Below, piece after piece: positions 1-8,141 of a DNA stretch of 32,466 nt; position 1 is the stretch's first letter; each line of letters opens with the position of its first letter. Both the position numbers and the translations under genes were made by a program. Location: positions 1 through 32,466 of the forward strand of contig JAITAG010000024.1 of NCBI GenBank assembly GCA_031284265.1, given 5' to 3'. Under the pieces are notes generated by a model. The model did no database searches, was not told the DNA's origin, and worked only from the letters and a program-made list of their open reading frames with translations. Origin of the DNA: Puniceicoccales bacterium. GTDB lineage: Bacteria; Verrucomicrobiota; Verrucomicrobiia; Opitutales; LL51.

Positions 1-2
1 AG

Positions 3-653
3 GACGGTAATCCCATAAAGTATTACGAAGTGATTAATAGATCCTCGTTAAAAGTTGGCGAGAACGGTCAACTCCTCCCCTTCGAAACGATCAAGGGCAT
101 CAATCTGATTCAGGTGGAATTGAAAGGCGAAGGCATCCGGGATATTAAATTCCCCGTACAGGAGAAATTGACCGAGCTGGAATGGTGGTACTATATCATA
201 AAATATTCCGATCACTTCGATGGGAAGGAAATCGAACGTTGCAAGGGACTTGGCCTACCGGAACGATTGGAACAGGTCCTTCGCCAGTTGGAATATGTCG
301 GCCTAGATCCCAAGAAACGGGAAGAATACGTCACGGAGGTGAAAGAAATAGACACCTATGACGACGAACTCAAACGCATCGCATTGGAAAGCGAACAGAA
401 AGGTGAATTGAAAGGAAAACTGGAAGGCGAACTGAAAGGAAAACTGGAAAGCTTACTTGATGGATTTATTGATTTTGATTTTCAAAAGATACCCACAACG
501 GCAGCAAAACGCATTAAAGATACGGAAAAATTACTTCCGAGGAATCTCGTAGAAGAAGTCGGAGGTAATTATATAAATGAAGGAAAAATTATACAAAAGC
601 AGTTGGAGGATTTCGTCAAACTTCTTGAGGAAAACGAAATTCTTGCCGATTGA
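3..653 (+). CDS. Rpn / PD-(D/E)XK nuclease family transposase, C-terminal part (5' end cut by window)
   Basis: The reading frame is open from base 3 onward with no stop, so the GTG at 30 is probably internal and the gene starts outside the window. The visible 216 residues match the C-terminal half of Rpn-type (recombination-promoting nuclease / putative transposase) proteins: an LTELEWWYYIIKYSDHF segment, then a Lys/Glu-rich tail with short repeats of the ELKGKLEG type (around bases 400-450), which is common in this family. The nuclease core with the PD-(D/E)XK residues would lie upstream and cannot be checked. In this family the protein cuts DNA and promotes RecA-independent recombination. 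Such genes often occur in many copies per genome and mark accessory DNA. The family call is by recognition of the tail, so it is moderately sure. Confidence 0.6.
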   Translation, partial: DGNPIKYYEVINRSSLKVGENGQLLPFETIKGINLIQVELKGEGIRDIKFPVQEKLTELEWWYYIIKYSDHFDGKEIERCKGLGLPERLEQVLRQLEYVGLDPKKREEYVTEVKEIDTYDDELKRIALESEQKGELKGKLEGELKGKLESLLDGFIDFDFQKIPTTAAKRIKDTEKLLPRNLVEEVGGNYINEGKIIQKQLEDFVKLLEENEILAD

Positions 654-789
654 TGTTGGATGTTCAAAGCCATAGGTAGTCCCGTAGCGGTAGTCCCAGT
701 AGCTATAAATTAAAAAAGTTTCTACTTTTTGTTCTTTCAGCATTTCTCGGTTGAAGAGTGGCGAAAAGCTTTTACGTTTAAACTGAAAT

Positions 790-1551
790 ATGCGTAAGCT
801 GGGGATTTTAATAAGGTACGAATTTCAGCGTTTTTTTGTGTCGCCATTCTTTTATGCCGTTTGTGCCCTATTTTTATTGCTAATGGGCATCATCTTTTTC
901 TTTTCACTGAAAATTTATGCCGATTTTCCGCAGGAAGAGCCACTCATGATGCAATTGTTTAAATCCGTTTGGCTACCCCTATTGTTGGTCGTTCCGATTT
1001 TAACGACAAAGGCAATCGTTTCTGAAAAAACAGAAAAATTGTTTGATTCCTTACTCGTATTGCGTTTTAGCAGCTCTTCAATTGTTTTTAGTAAATTTGT
1101 AGCAATATATTGTATTCATTTAGGTTTATGGACTGTCGTCATTTATTTCCCGGAAATTGCACAGAGTTGTTCGGCAACATTGGCGCAGTTTAATAATTTT
1201 ATGACGGCGCAGATCCGTTGGGGAGGTTGGTGTTTTGTGAATTTACTGGGGGGTGTGGTCATTGCCTTTGGGTTATTGGTGAGTGCACGCGCCAAAATGC
1301 CTGCCACTTCCATGGCTGCGAGTACGGTGGGTATTTTTTTATTTTTGATTCTAGGGCAACTGTTTAAGCAGGCGTCGACCATTGCTTTCGGAGAAGCTGA
1401 ATTTTTTGAAACGCTCTATTCCAATTGGAACGTATTTTTTCAGCTCGAGGATTTTTGCCGCGGCATTTTTGATTCCCGTGTGATCATTGCTTATATCACG
1501 GCTACGTTGGGTATTTTAGGTATTACGGCACTGACTTTGCGTGAAAATTGA
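790..1551 (+). CDS. ABC-2 type transporter permease (GldF-like)
   Basis: A 253-residue integral membrane protein with about six hydrophobic segments. The N-terminus (IRYEFQRFFVSPFFYAV) is the typical opening of ABC-2 permeases of the GldF/NosY type: a short cytoplasmic amphipathic stretch, then the first membrane helix near residues 20-42. The conserved cytoplasmic loop after helix 2 is also present (PILTTKAIVSEKTEKLFDSL, about residues 69-88). It would form the membrane channel of an ABC exporter. No ATPase gene lies next to it: upstream is the transposase-type gene and downstream is a 380-base gap before rho, so the partner must be elsewhere. No strong ribosome binding site precedes the ATG. 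The substrate cannot be inferred. Confidence 0.7.
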   Translation: MRKLGILIRYEFQRFFVSPFFYAVCALFLLLMGIIFFFSLKIYADFPQEEPLMMQLFKSVWLPLLLVVPILTTKAIVSEKTEKLFDSLLVLRFSSSSIVFSKFVAIYCIHLGLWTVVIYFPEIAQSCSATLAQFNNFMTAQIRWGGWCFVNLLGGVVIAFGLLVSARAKMPATSMAASTVGIFLFLILGQLFKQASTIAFGEAEFFETLYSNWNVFFQLEDFCRGIFDSRVIIAYITATLGILGITALTLREN

Positions 1552-1931
1552 AAAACACTAAATAAGTGGCAAAAAAATCGAAATCCATTCATAGGCGGAA
1601 TGAAATATTGGCAAATATCTGAAAAATCTTTAAAAATGGTTTACATTTATGGTTTTGCCGTTTAGCTTTGAAAGAATGGCTTTGGGAACAATAATAGGTG
1701 TCATAGGTGTCGAAATTTTTTATCCAAAAAAGATTTTAGAAATGATGACGATTAAAAAAATAATTGCGTTGCATTTTTAGATTGAGTTTAGAAAATTTCT
1801 TGCCATACCCTTCATTCGACGGCAGGGTAGTGTGTAAAAAGTTCCACTCCAATGCCAGCCAAATGTCTTTTGATGTATTTTCTGAAAAATTTTTAAGTTA
1901 TTTTTGTAGTGCTTTAATTTAATTGTAGAAT
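1552..1931. other. 380-base intergenic region upstream of rho
   Basis: AT-rich non-coding stretch between the ABC permease and rho. I see no tRNA, no convincing intrinsic terminator and no ORF of note. It contains a short direct repeat (ataggtgtc twice, near 1698-1714) and runs of A/T just before the rho ATG. A long untranslated leader before rho would fit the known autoregulation of rho in other bacteria, but nothing in the sequence proves it. Confidence 0.4.
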
Positions 1932-3950
1932 ATGGATAATGAGCCTTTAGATTCGTCGATTTCGATACCTAAAAAACGTGCCCCGAGGAAAACTGTTGCG
2001 AACAAGAAACCGGTGGTGCGCAAACCTCGCGCAAAGAAAGTGGACGATATTGTTCCGGAGTCTTTTTCAGCGATGCCGGATGATACCATTACCTGTGAAT
2101 ATTCGGACCTAATTCGTTCTGAAAATGTTGAAGATTGGTCTCCTGTGTTAACTGTAGATGCCCATAAAGCTTGTGTTGCGATTGGTGAGACGACGAATTT
2201 GGAAAGTTTTTCCGATCATTTTGTTGCGGGAAGTCCGGCGGTGGAAGATTCCTGCCATTTGCCCGAAAAGGTATGCGTGGAGCAACCTGTAAATGATAGT
2301 TCTGTTCCAAGTGAATCCAATGGGGATAAAAATGATCGCGAAAGTTATACCCATACCTTTGCTCCACGGGGGTCTAGCGATGGCAATTTCAAGGGAAATA
2401 ATAGGGATCAGCATTATAAGATTCAGCGGGATTATTCCCGCAATCATTTCAGGCATAATGCGTCGAATAATAATTTTCATGCGGATACTTCCAACGAAAA
2501 TAATCGGAATCTTAATCGCAATTTTCATCAAAATGCGCCGCAAAATCGCCAAAATCGTCGACGACCAGCTACGACGATCCGCATTGGGCCTTTTTCCATT
2601 GGTTACCTAAGGGGGTTGGAATATTTCGATAATCCGGCGAAACTTGGAGCATTTTATGCGGAAGTTGTCGACAATGGACAGATACCGTTTTGTCTCAATG
2701 AGGTTTGGGAGAAGCCCGACGATAATGGGGACGATTTTGTAAGTTCTATCAATGGCGAGGGGATGACTTCGCGTGCAGGAATGATCGACAATTGTATGGA
2801 ATCGGCGTTGGCAAAAAAACGGCCGATCATCGTCAAAGGTATTCTCGAATCCATGGAGGGCGGTGATGGTATTATCACCTATGGGTGTGATTGCTATAAG
2901 ATTCGCGCTAAAAGTACTTTCGTTCCCCGCTGTCTCATTCAGGCACTGGATTTACGGCGGGGACAAACGTTGACTGCGGTCGTTCACCCGCCGCTGGAGC
3001 AATCGACCTGTCCTTTTGCGATCAAGGTTAACGATGTTTTTGGGAAACCGCCGGAGCAAGCCGTCCAATTTTCGCGCTTTAAAGATCTCGTTCCCTATTA
3101 TCCGACTAACCGTATTTTCCTCGAGCGACGAGGTTCGGTGGAGGGCGATAATCTTGCCATGCGGGTCATTGATTTACTATCGCCCATTGGATTTGGCCAA
3201 CGCGGTCTCATCGTTGCGCCGCCGCGCACCGGAAAAACGATGCTTTTACAAGGTATTGCGAATGCCATTATTCACAATCAGCCCGAAGTAAAACTAATTG
3301 TTTTATTGATCGACGAACGTCCCGAAGAGGTTACCGATTTTTCGCGGCAGGTTAGGGGAGCTGAAATCGTCAGTTCGACCTTTGACGAATCCGCCGATAG
3401 TCACGTCCATGCGGCGGAAATTGTTATTGAGAATGCGCGTCGCCGGGTTGAGGCTGGCGAGCACGTGGTGATCTTACTCGATTCGATTACGCGCCTTGCC
3501 CGAGCCTATAATGCGGAGCAACCGAGTTCTGGAAAAATATTATCGGGAGGTATCGAAGCCAATGCTTTACAAGTACCGAAGCGTTTTTTTGGTTCCGCAC
3601 GGAATATTGAAGGCGGTGGAAGTTTAACGATTATTGCGACGGCGCTTATCGAGACCGGTAGCCGAATGGATGATGTTATTTTCGAGGAATTTAAGGGTAC
3701 GGGTAATATGGAGCTCCATCTCGACCGTTCGATTGCCGACAAGCGGATTTTCCCGGCGATTAATTTTGAGCGCAGCGGTACCCGTAAGGAGGAGTTATTG
3801 TATCATCCCGATGAGTTAGCTAAGATCTATAACCTTCGCCGCGTATTTCAAGGAGTACCGCCCGCTGAGGCGATGGAAATGTTAATTGCTCGCGTCAAGA
3901 AATGTTCTACAAATGTGGAATTCCTGATGAATATTAATCGAGGTTCCTAG
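1932..3950 (+). CDS. rho: Transcription termination factor Rho, with long N-terminal extension
   Basis: Hexameric RNA-dependent ATPase/helicase that ends transcription at unstructured C-rich RNA. The protein is 672 residues against about 420 for E. coli Rho. The extra length is a low-complexity N-terminus (roughly residues 1-215): first Lys/Arg-rich, then acidic, then Asn/Arg/His-rich, probably disordered. The RNA-binding domain follows ([12 protein letters not shown]-type region near 310-330), then the ATPase core with P-loop APPRTGKT at 429-436, Walker B VLLIDE ending at E462, and downstream [10 protein letters not shown] and SGGIEANAL segments typical of Rho. N-terminal insertions in Rho are known in Bacteroidota, Actinobacteria and other phyla and can affect RNA binding or condensation. 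The gene is followed 55 bases later by rsmA on the same strand. Identity is certain; the role of the extension is inference. Confidence 0.96.
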   Translation: MDNEPLDSSISIPKKRAPRKTVANKKPVVRKPRAKKVDDIVPESFSAMPDDTITCEYSDLIRSENVEDWSPVLTVDAHKACVAIGETTNLESFSDHFVAGSPAVEDSCHLPEKVCVEQPVNDSSVPSESNGDKNDRESYTHTFAPRGSSDGNFKGNNRDQHYKIQRDYSRNHFRHNASNNNFHADTSNENNRNLNRNFHQNAPQNRQNRRRPATTIRIGPFSIGYLRGLEYFDNPAKLGAFYAEVVDNGQIPFCLNEVWEKPDDNGDDFVSSINGEGMTSRAGMIDNCMESALAKKRPIIVKGILESMEGGDGIITYGCDCYKIRAKSTFVPRCLIQALDLRRGQTLTAVVHPPLEQSTCPFAIKVNDVFGKPPEQAVQFSRFKDLVPYYPTNRIFLERRGSVEGDNLAMRVIDLLSPIGFGQRGLIVAPPRTGKTMLLQGIANAIIHNQPEVKLIVLLIDERPEEVTDFSRQVRGAEIVSSTFDESADSHVHAAEIVIENARRRVEAGEHVVILLDSITRLARAYNAEQPSSGKILSGGIEANALQVPKRFFGSARNIEGGGSLTIIATALIETGSRMDDVIFEEFKGTGNMELHLDRSIADKRIFPAINFERSGTRKEELLYHPDELAKIYNLRRVFQGVPPAEAMEMLIARVKKCSTNVEFLMNINRGS

Positions 3951-4005
3951 GCGGTGAATTTTTCGGTACATAGTCGAAGATTTTTGTATTCTTAAGTATT
4001 GCGGT

Positions 4006-4866
4006 ATGCCCATCATTTCCGAGCTAGTACCGCTTTCCATGGGGCAAACCCAACGGTTACTGAAATCGCTGGAGAGATGGCCGCGGAAACAGTTGGGGCA
4101 AAATTTCTTAGTCGATAAAAATATCGTTTTCAAATCGTTGCAATGGGCGCAGCTATTGCCCGGGGAAAGTGTTATCGAAATTGGGCCTGGTTTAGGGTCA
4201 TTGACGCGGGCGTTATTGGGGGCTCATTGCCACGTTTTTGCCATCGAATATGATAAAATATTATATGAATTTTTAAAGAATGAACTGGGACATGTATCCC
4301 ATTTTCACCTCATTGAGGGGGATGCGGTGGAGCGACCTTTGGCCGGATTTGAAGGGAAAGGCGAATTTTTTAAAATTGTTGCCAATTTACCCTATAATAT
4401 ATCGACGCCCTGGCTCAATGCCGTTCTTGAGCGGCCACAGTTACCATTTTCCATGACGCTCATGTTGCAAAGGGAAGCGGCGGCGCGTTTTTTAGCGCAA
4501 CCGGGTTCGAAACAAGGGGCAGCCATTTCTATTTTTCTGCGTGCGGCCTATGTTTGCAGGGGAACTTTTCCCGTTGAGCGCACGAGTTTTTGGCCCATGC
4601 CGGCGGTCGATTCAATTTTAGTTCACTTTGAACGTCTCGCGACACCAAAGTTATTTTGTGTGGAGGCGAAATCCCTGATCCGAAAAATTTTTACGCAACG
4701 GCGCAAGCAGATAAAAGGCTTAATTAAGCTATTTTTGCCCCGGCTTTCTGAGAGAATTATGGAATTACTGTTGCGACATAATTTGGATCCGTCACTACGT
4801 CCCGAACAAATACCCTTTCATTTTTGGTATAATTTCGATGACCTTTTGCGCACATCTGAGCAATAG
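4006..4866 (+). CDS. rsmA: 16S rRNA (adenine1518-N6/adenine1519-N6)-dimethyltransferase
   Basis: KsgA/RsmA, 286 residues, dimethylates two adjacent adenines in the 3'-terminal hairpin of 16S rRNA using S-adenosylmethionine, a late step in 30S assembly. Visible motifs: KQLGQNFLVD, the opening signature of the family (about residues 28-37); the SAM-binding EIGPGLGSLT; acidic residue in AIEYD binding the SAM ribose; EGDAVE; and the catalytic NLPY at residues 127-130 followed by NIST. The C-terminal helical domain (KIFTQRRKQIKGLI) is complete. The N-terminus is about 25 residues longer than usual; no better internal Met was found near the conserved block, so the ATG at 4006 is kept. It may be co-transcribed with rho. 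Confidence 0.95.
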   Translation: MPIISELVPLSMGQTQRLLKSLERWPRKQLGQNFLVDKNIVFKSLQWAQLLPGESVIEIGPGLGSLTRALLGAHCHVFAIEYDKILYEFLKNELGHVSHFHLIEGDAVERPLAGFEGKGEFFKIVANLPYNISTPWLNAVLERPQLPFSMTLMLQREAAARFLAQPGSKQGAAISIFLRAAYVCRGTFPVERTSFWPMPAVDSILVHFERLATPKLFCVEAKSLIRKIFTQRRKQIKGLIKLFLPRLSERIMELLLRHNLDPSLRPEQIPFHFWYNFDDLLRTSEQ

Positions 4867-4940
4867 AGGGGAGCTGCGATGGTATTACCGGCGGCATTCG
4901 TGGAGGAGAAATTTTTATGGATTTTTTTTTATTTAATTGC

Positions 4941-4971
4941 TTGACAGTCGAAAATTAAATCACTTTATAGC
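4941..4971 (+). promoter_or_regulatory. Candidate sigma-70 promoter of rpmI-rplT
   Basis: A perfect TTGACA at 4941-4946 is followed after 17 bases by TTTATA (4964-4969), or after 19 by TATAGC (4966-4971). A start site about 7 bases downstream would leave a leader of only some 10 bases before the ATG at 4987. No Shine-Dalgarno sequence is visible there. The preceding T-run (4922-4930) may belong to a weak terminator of rsmA. Confidence 0.5.
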
Positions 4972-4986
4972 TAATAAATTTTGATC

Positions 4987-5181
4987 ATGCAAAAAACAAA
5001 CAGATCTATCGCTAAGCGATTTAAGGTAACGGCTTCGGGGAAGGTACTTCGTCGGAGTGGAGGCTTTCGTCATTTTTTGAGGACCAAGACGGTCAAGCAA
5101 CGTCGTTTGGCGCGGCATGATCAATCGGTTTCTACGGGTTTTTCGAAGCAGGTATTGAGGGCGATTGCGGTGGGTTTGTGA
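4987..5181 (+). CDS. rpmI: 50S ribosomal protein L35
   Basis: A small, very basic protein of 64 residues, the normal length for bL35, a component of the large ribosomal subunit. It has the family pattern KTNRSIAKRFKVTASGKVLRR near the N-terminus and a C-terminal Arg/Lys-rich part. The ATG at 4987 is preferred over an in-frame TTG six bases upstream because it gives the canonical N-terminus. Followed 74 bases later by rplT in the usual order. The classical third member of this operon, infC (IF3), is not in front of it: rsmA is there instead, and a promoter-like TTGACA lies directly upstream. Confidence 0.93.
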   Translation: MQKTNRSIAKRFKVTASGKVLRRSGGFRHFLRTKTVKQRRLARHDQSVSTGFSKQVLRAIAVGL

Positions 5182-5255
5182 GGAAGTGATTAGAATTCCT
5201 GACGGGTTAGTGAAAGTTTTAGCGGCTTTCGGTCAGCGATATTGAGGAAGAAAAT

Positions 5256-5612
5256 ATGCCAAGAGTTGTTAGTGCAGTTGCGACAAAAAGACGTAGAAAG
5301 CGGCTATTGAAGAGAGCGCGTGGATATTTTGGGAATAAGTCACGTCTTTTTAGGTATGCTCGCGAGGAGGTTCGCCGTGCTGATTCCTTTGCCTATCGTG
5401 ATCGGAAGCGGAAGAAAACGTCCATGCGGCAGCTTTGGATTATTAGGATTAATGCTGCCTGTCGTCAATTAGGTATATCCTATTGTCGCTTTATTGACGC
5501 CGTTAGTAAATTGGGGATTCATCTCGATCGCCGTGCGCTGAGCGAGTTAGCCATTCAAGACGCTCAGGCGTTTGAGGCGATCGTTAGTCGGGCAAAAGCC
5601 TTACCAGAATAG
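5256..5612 (+). CDS. rplT: 50S ribosomal protein L20
   Basis: 118 residues, the normal size of bL20, which binds 23S rRNA early in 50S assembly and in many bacteria represses its own operon. Signature segments are clear: MPRVVSAVATKRRRKRLLKRARGY-like N-terminus (basic extension reaching into rRNA), RRADSFAYRDRKRKK, LWIIRINAACR, and the globular end with LGIHLDRRALSELA. A Shine-Dalgarno-like GAGGAAG (5243-5249) precedes the ATG at good spacing. A 15-base T-run starts ten bases after the stop. Confidence 0.96.
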   Translation: MPRVVSAVATKRRRKRLLKRARGYFGNKSRLFRYAREEVRRADSFAYRDRKRKKTSMRQLWIIRINAACRQLGISYCRFIDAVSKLGIHLDRRALSELAIQDAQAFEAIVSRAKALPE

Positions 5613-5647
5613 GCGTATTAATTTTTTTTTTTTTTTGTTTCAAATGG

Positions 5648-5671
5648 GGGATACCGTTTTAACGGTATCCC
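5648..5671. terminator. Palindrome after rplT, weak terminator candidate
   Basis: A perfect inverted repeat (GGGATACCGTT / AACGGTATCCC) lies between the convergent rplT and tsaB-like genes. The U-tract after it on the plus strand is interrupted, and the long T-run (5622-5636) lies before, not after, the stem. It may act as a weak terminator or mRNA 3'-end stabiliser. Confidence 0.35.
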
Positions 5672-5702
5672 TCTATTATGTAATTTTTGAGTTTGGGGTT
5701 TC

Positions 5703-5871
5703 ATTTTTTGTATTCCTTTTGTGGATCGTTTCAACGGTCTCATGGGACCTGATAATCGTTCGAAGTACGTAGTCTCTGAGATTTTTTGTATTCATTTTGT
5801 GGATCATAGATCGTTTCAACGGCTTCATTGGGCCTGATAATCGTCCGAAGTATATCGGCGTAGTCTCTGAG
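5703..5871. repeat. Imperfect tandem direct repeat (78 + 91 bases) at the 3' end of the tsaB-like gene
   Basis: Copy 1 (5703-5780) and copy 2 (5781-5871) abut and both run from ATTTTTTGTATTC to GTAGTCTCTGAG. Copy 2 carries an extra 7 bases (atagatc) and an extra 6 bases, so its length is not a multiple of three. The tsaB-like gene, read on the minus strand, passes through copy 2 in frame and enters copy 1 in a different frame. Copy 1 in the other frame still encodes the related peptide LRDYVLRTIIRSHETVETI (copy 2: LRDYADILRTIIRPNEAVETI). Confidence 0.85.
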
Positions 5872-6357
5872 ATCATATGTTATGGCAATAAATGCGCGGT
5901 TTAGTGTTCCGCGGTGTGTTGTGAGACAGTAGGCAGGGGCTTTTTGCCGTTGAAGGATTTCATTTTCAGCGAAAACGATTGAATTATTGTCGAAAACATA
6001 GTACTGTGTGCTGTTCCTAGGGACACAAAATAAGCTTTCCGAAGGCAATGAAAGGCGGTTGCGCATGTACGCAGCGAGTGCAAGCGTACTATAGGAGTAG
6101 ATGCGAATATGTGGGTGAATAATCTTTGCAATGCGTGAGAACATTAAAGTTGAGTGGATTCCCAGTAGTTTGCCAGGGCCTTCGCAGAAAATAATTTCTT
6201 GATAATGAAAATGATTCAAAAATGGTGAAAGAATGGAGAAAAATTTCGGCAAAGTATCGTCCGTCGATGAAGCAAAAGCTGTGAATCGGTTGCCTTCGAG
6301 GGTTCCAACCTGGTATACGACCGTTGAAGCGTCAATCACAAGCGATTTTAATGCCAT
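5740..6357 (-). CDS. tsaB: TsaB-like tRNA threonylcarbamoyladenosine (t6A) biosynthesis protein
   Basis: Divergent member of the TsaB family, the non-catalytic partner of TsaD in forming t6A at position 37 of ANN-decoding tRNAs. The N-terminus SLVIDASTVVYQVGTL matches the ASKHA-fold opening of TsaB (usually LAIDTST). A second match is GPGKLLGIHSTLMFSRIAK, where typical TsaB has GPGSFTGLRIG followed by a helix. The start is set at the Met of MALKSLVID (base 6357), because an ORF extension upstream is Phe-rich and unlike the family. About 206 residues. The last 15 or so residues come from a frameshifted copy of a tandem duplication, so the native C-terminus may be altered. Convergent with rplT. 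The family call rests on two motifs and fold pattern, so it is likely but not certain. Confidence 0.65.
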   Translation of the reverse strand: MALKSLVIDASTVVYQVGTLEGNRFTAFASSTDDTLPKFFSILSPFLNHFHYQEIIFCEGPGKLLGIHSTLMFSRIAKIIHPHIRIYSYSTLALAAYMRNRLSLPSESLFCVPRNSTQYYVFDNNSIVFAENEILQRQKAPAYCLTTHRGTLNRAFIAITYDLRDYADILRTIIRPNEAVETIYDPQNEYKKSQRLRTSNDYQVP

Positions 6358-6479
6358 TTTAGTGAAAAAAAAGAAATTAGAAAAAAATGGATCGAGACAA
6401 TAAAAATTTCTATAAAAACATTCCATTGGGCCCATGGATGTATTTATGCTTTGCCAGAGAAGTCATTTCCATTATTTGC

Positions 6480-6505
6480 TTGACACAACCTTCGTTTTGT
6501 AATAA
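6480..6505 (+). promoter_or_regulatory. GCTTGACA promoter-like element before the phosphatase gene
   Basis: TTGACA at 6480-6485, inside the same GCTTGACA context as upstream of rpmI and of the HU gene. The best -10 candidates (TGTAAT 6498-6503, TAATAA 6500-6505) sit only 12-14 bases away, short of the usual 17, so the promoter call is tentative. Confidence 0.3.
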
Positions 6506-6519
6506 GCCTCTCCCAAGAG

Positions 6520-6993
6520 GTGAAAAAAGGTCAAAGAGATAAGATTATGTTTGTATGTACGGGCAATACGTGCCGTAGTCCAATGGCGCATGTCTTTTTA
6601 GCGAGTCAAATCCGAAATATTCCAGAATTTGCGCATTATACGGTTACGAGCGCTGGATTATGGGTCCGAGAAGGTCAGGAAAGTTCTTCGGATGTACGGA
6701 CGATTGCCAAAGCAAGGGGATTTTCATTGGAAGATCACCGCGCGCAGTCGTTGACACAGACAATGGTCGATCAGGCGGTGGCGATTCTCTGTGTAACCTT
6801 AGCTCATGAAAAATTTTTAAAGGAAAATTTTGTCAATTTACCAAAAACTTGCACTTCTTTTCTAGAGTTTGGGAATGATATTGCTGATCCATATGCTGGG
6901 AACGCGGAGACCTATGAAAGGATTGCCGCTGAAATTGAACAAAAAATACCATCAATTATTGAATTTTTAAGGAAGGAACTAAATGATCATTAG
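6520..6993 (+). CDS. Low-molecular-weight protein phosphatase, YwlE-type (probably protein arginine phosphatase)
   Basis: 157 residues, the normal size of the LMW-PTP family. The active-site loop is CTGNTCRSP with nucleophile C13 and R19. The Thr in the fifth place (CTGNTCR) is the residue that in Bacillus YwlE gives preference for phospho-arginine; tyrosine phosphatases have Ile there. The general-acid segment is IADPYAG near residue 127. The GTG at 6520 is chosen because a start at the ATG at 6547 would remove most of the first beta strand (KIMFV). The gene overlaps rpiB by 11 bases, the same ywlE-rpiB pairing found in Firmicutes, which supports the YwlE assignment. No McsB-type arginine kinase is in the window. 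Confidence 0.8.
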   Translation: MKKGQRDKIMFVCTGNTCRSPMAHVFLASQIRNIPEFAHYTVTSAGLWVREGQESSSDVRTIAKARGFSLEDHRAQSLTQTMVDQAVAILCVTLAHEKFLKENFVNLPKTCTSFLEFGNDIADPYAGNAETYERIAAEIEQKIPSIIEFLRKELNDH

Positions 6994-7429
6994 CTTAGGA
7001 TTAGACCATCGTGCCGTTCATTTGCGCGATTTTATTGTCGAGCATCTTGAAGCAATCGAATTCGAGGTTCTCGACCGAGGTGCGAGCGATACGACACCTG
7101 TCGATTATCCCGATATTGCTAGAAAAGTTGCCAAAGATATCAAAACTATGAGAGCAAATTTCGGTATTCTCGGCTGTCGAACGGGTATTGGTATGTCAAT
7201 TGCAGCCAATAAATTTCAAGGGATTCGCGCCGCACTCGTACACTCTGAGACGGATGTGAAACTGGCTCGCGAACATAATGACGCCAATATTATGTGTATC
7301 GCAGGCGAAACAATGATGCCCGAATTGTTAGAAAAAATGCTCGATATCTTTTTTATGACAGAGTTCGAAGGAGGACGTCACGAGCGCCGTTTGAGCAAAA
7401 TTGTGGAGTTTGAATTCAGTCAGAAGTAA
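6983..7429 (+). CDS. rpiB: Ribose-5-phosphate isomerase B
   Basis: 148 residues, RpiB/LacAB family. It interconverts ribose 5-phosphate and ribulose 5-phosphate in the pentose phosphate pathway. Conserved blocks: SLGLDHRAVHLR (phosphate and sugar binding), GASDTTPVDYPD, the active-site loop GILGCRTGIGMSIAANK with the catalytic Cys, RAALVHSETDVKLAREHNDANIMCIAG, and the C-terminal GGRHERR. The loop has GCRTG where most members have ICGTG, a small deviation that keeps the Cys. Its ATG lies inside the end of the phosphatase gene, so the two are translationally coupled. Confidence 0.93.
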   Translation: MIISLGLDHRAVHLRDFIVEHLEAIEFEVLDRGASDTTPVDYPDIARKVAKDIKTMRANFGILGCRTGIGMSIAANKFQGIRAALVHSETDVKLAREHNDANIMCIAGETMMPELLEKMLDIFFMTEFEGGRHERRLSKIVEFEFSQK

Positions 7430-7437
7430 TTTTTTTG

Positions 7438-8127
7438 ATGCAAATAGGGGGTATTCAGCGTTTTTCGTCGATCGATTTTCCCGGACATTTGGCCGCCGTA
7501 GTATTTACAATCGGATGTAATTTTCGCTGCCCGTTTTGCCATAACCTAGAATTGGTAACCGGTGAGGCCAATACCGTATCGGAGAAATCGGTTTTGGAGT
7601 TTCTGTCTACCCGTACACGCCAATTAGAGGGAGTGGTAATCAGTGGCGGCGAGCCGACCTTGCAGCAGGATTTATCCGATTTTGTTGGAAAAATTCGTTC
7701 CTTTGGTTTTCATGTAAAATTGGATACCAATGGGACTCATCCTGATGTTTTGAAATATCTGATGTTGAGGCAAATGCTCGATTTTGTTGCCATGGATATT
7801 AAGCATATTTGGTCGCGTTATGCCTATGCGGTAGGATTACAATCGATGGTAATCGAAAAAATTCAACAATCTGCTGCATTGATTATGGCTAGCGATATCG
7901 ACTATGAATTTCGCACTACGGTGATCAAAGATTTTCACGATCCTCAGGATATTATTACCATTTCAAAACAAATCCGCGGAGCTAAACGCTACGTCGTCCA
8001 AAAATTTATTCCCGACAAAACATTGCATACCGCCTTTAGGCAAAAGTTAACGTTCGAGCGGTCCGATTTTCAAAAAATTTCCGCCGAAATAAAAAAAAAT
8101 GTGCAGCAATTCGAAATGCGTCTGTAA
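7438..8127 (+). CDS. nrdG: Anaerobic ribonucleotide reductase activating protein (NrdG-type radical SAM)
   Basis: A 229-residue radical SAM protein. The 4Fe-4S motif CxxxCxxC is at C27, C31 and C34 (GCNFRCPFCHN), preceded by the family signature SSIDFPGHLAAVVFT (NrdG: xLxDyPGxxaavvFt). Further SAM-site pieces are ISGGEPTLQ and LDTNGTHPDVL. This matches the NrdG2/YjjW-like activase branch that makes the glycyl radical on class III ribonucleotide reductase, which would imply at least facultative anaerobic growth. nrdD is not in the window, so another glycyl-radical client is possible. ATG 7438 is chosen over the adjacent in-frame TTG. It sits 8 bases after rpiB, so it is likely in the same transcript. 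Confidence 0.85.
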   Translation: MQIGGIQRFSSIDFPGHLAAVVFTIGCNFRCPFCHNLELVTGEANTVSEKSVLEFLSTRTRQLEGVVISGGEPTLQQDLSDFVGKIRSFGFHVKLDTNGTHPDVLKYLMLRQMLDFVAMDIKHIWSRYAYAVGLQSMVIEKIQQSAALIMASDIDYEFRTTVIKDFHDPQDIITISKQIRGAKRYVVQKFIPDKTLHTAFRQKLTFERSDFQKISAEIKKNVQQFEMRL

Positions 8128-8141
8128 ATAAGGGCTGCTGC

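Noticed and set aside
2148-2552. Antisense and alternative frames over the rho N-terminus (Ile/Met-rich)
   Set aside because: They come from the AAT/GAT-rich low-complexity coding DNA of rho. The rho frame continues directly into the conserved ATPase.
5622-5636. T15 run as the U-tract of an rplT terminator
   Set aside because: No stem precedes it within the short gap after the rplT stop; the nearby palindrome lies after the run. It may be only a homopolymer.
5676-5876. Separate minus-strand 66-codon gene at the end of tsaB
   Set aside because: It is the displaced frame of the tandem duplication at the 3' end of the tsaB-like gene, not an independent gene.
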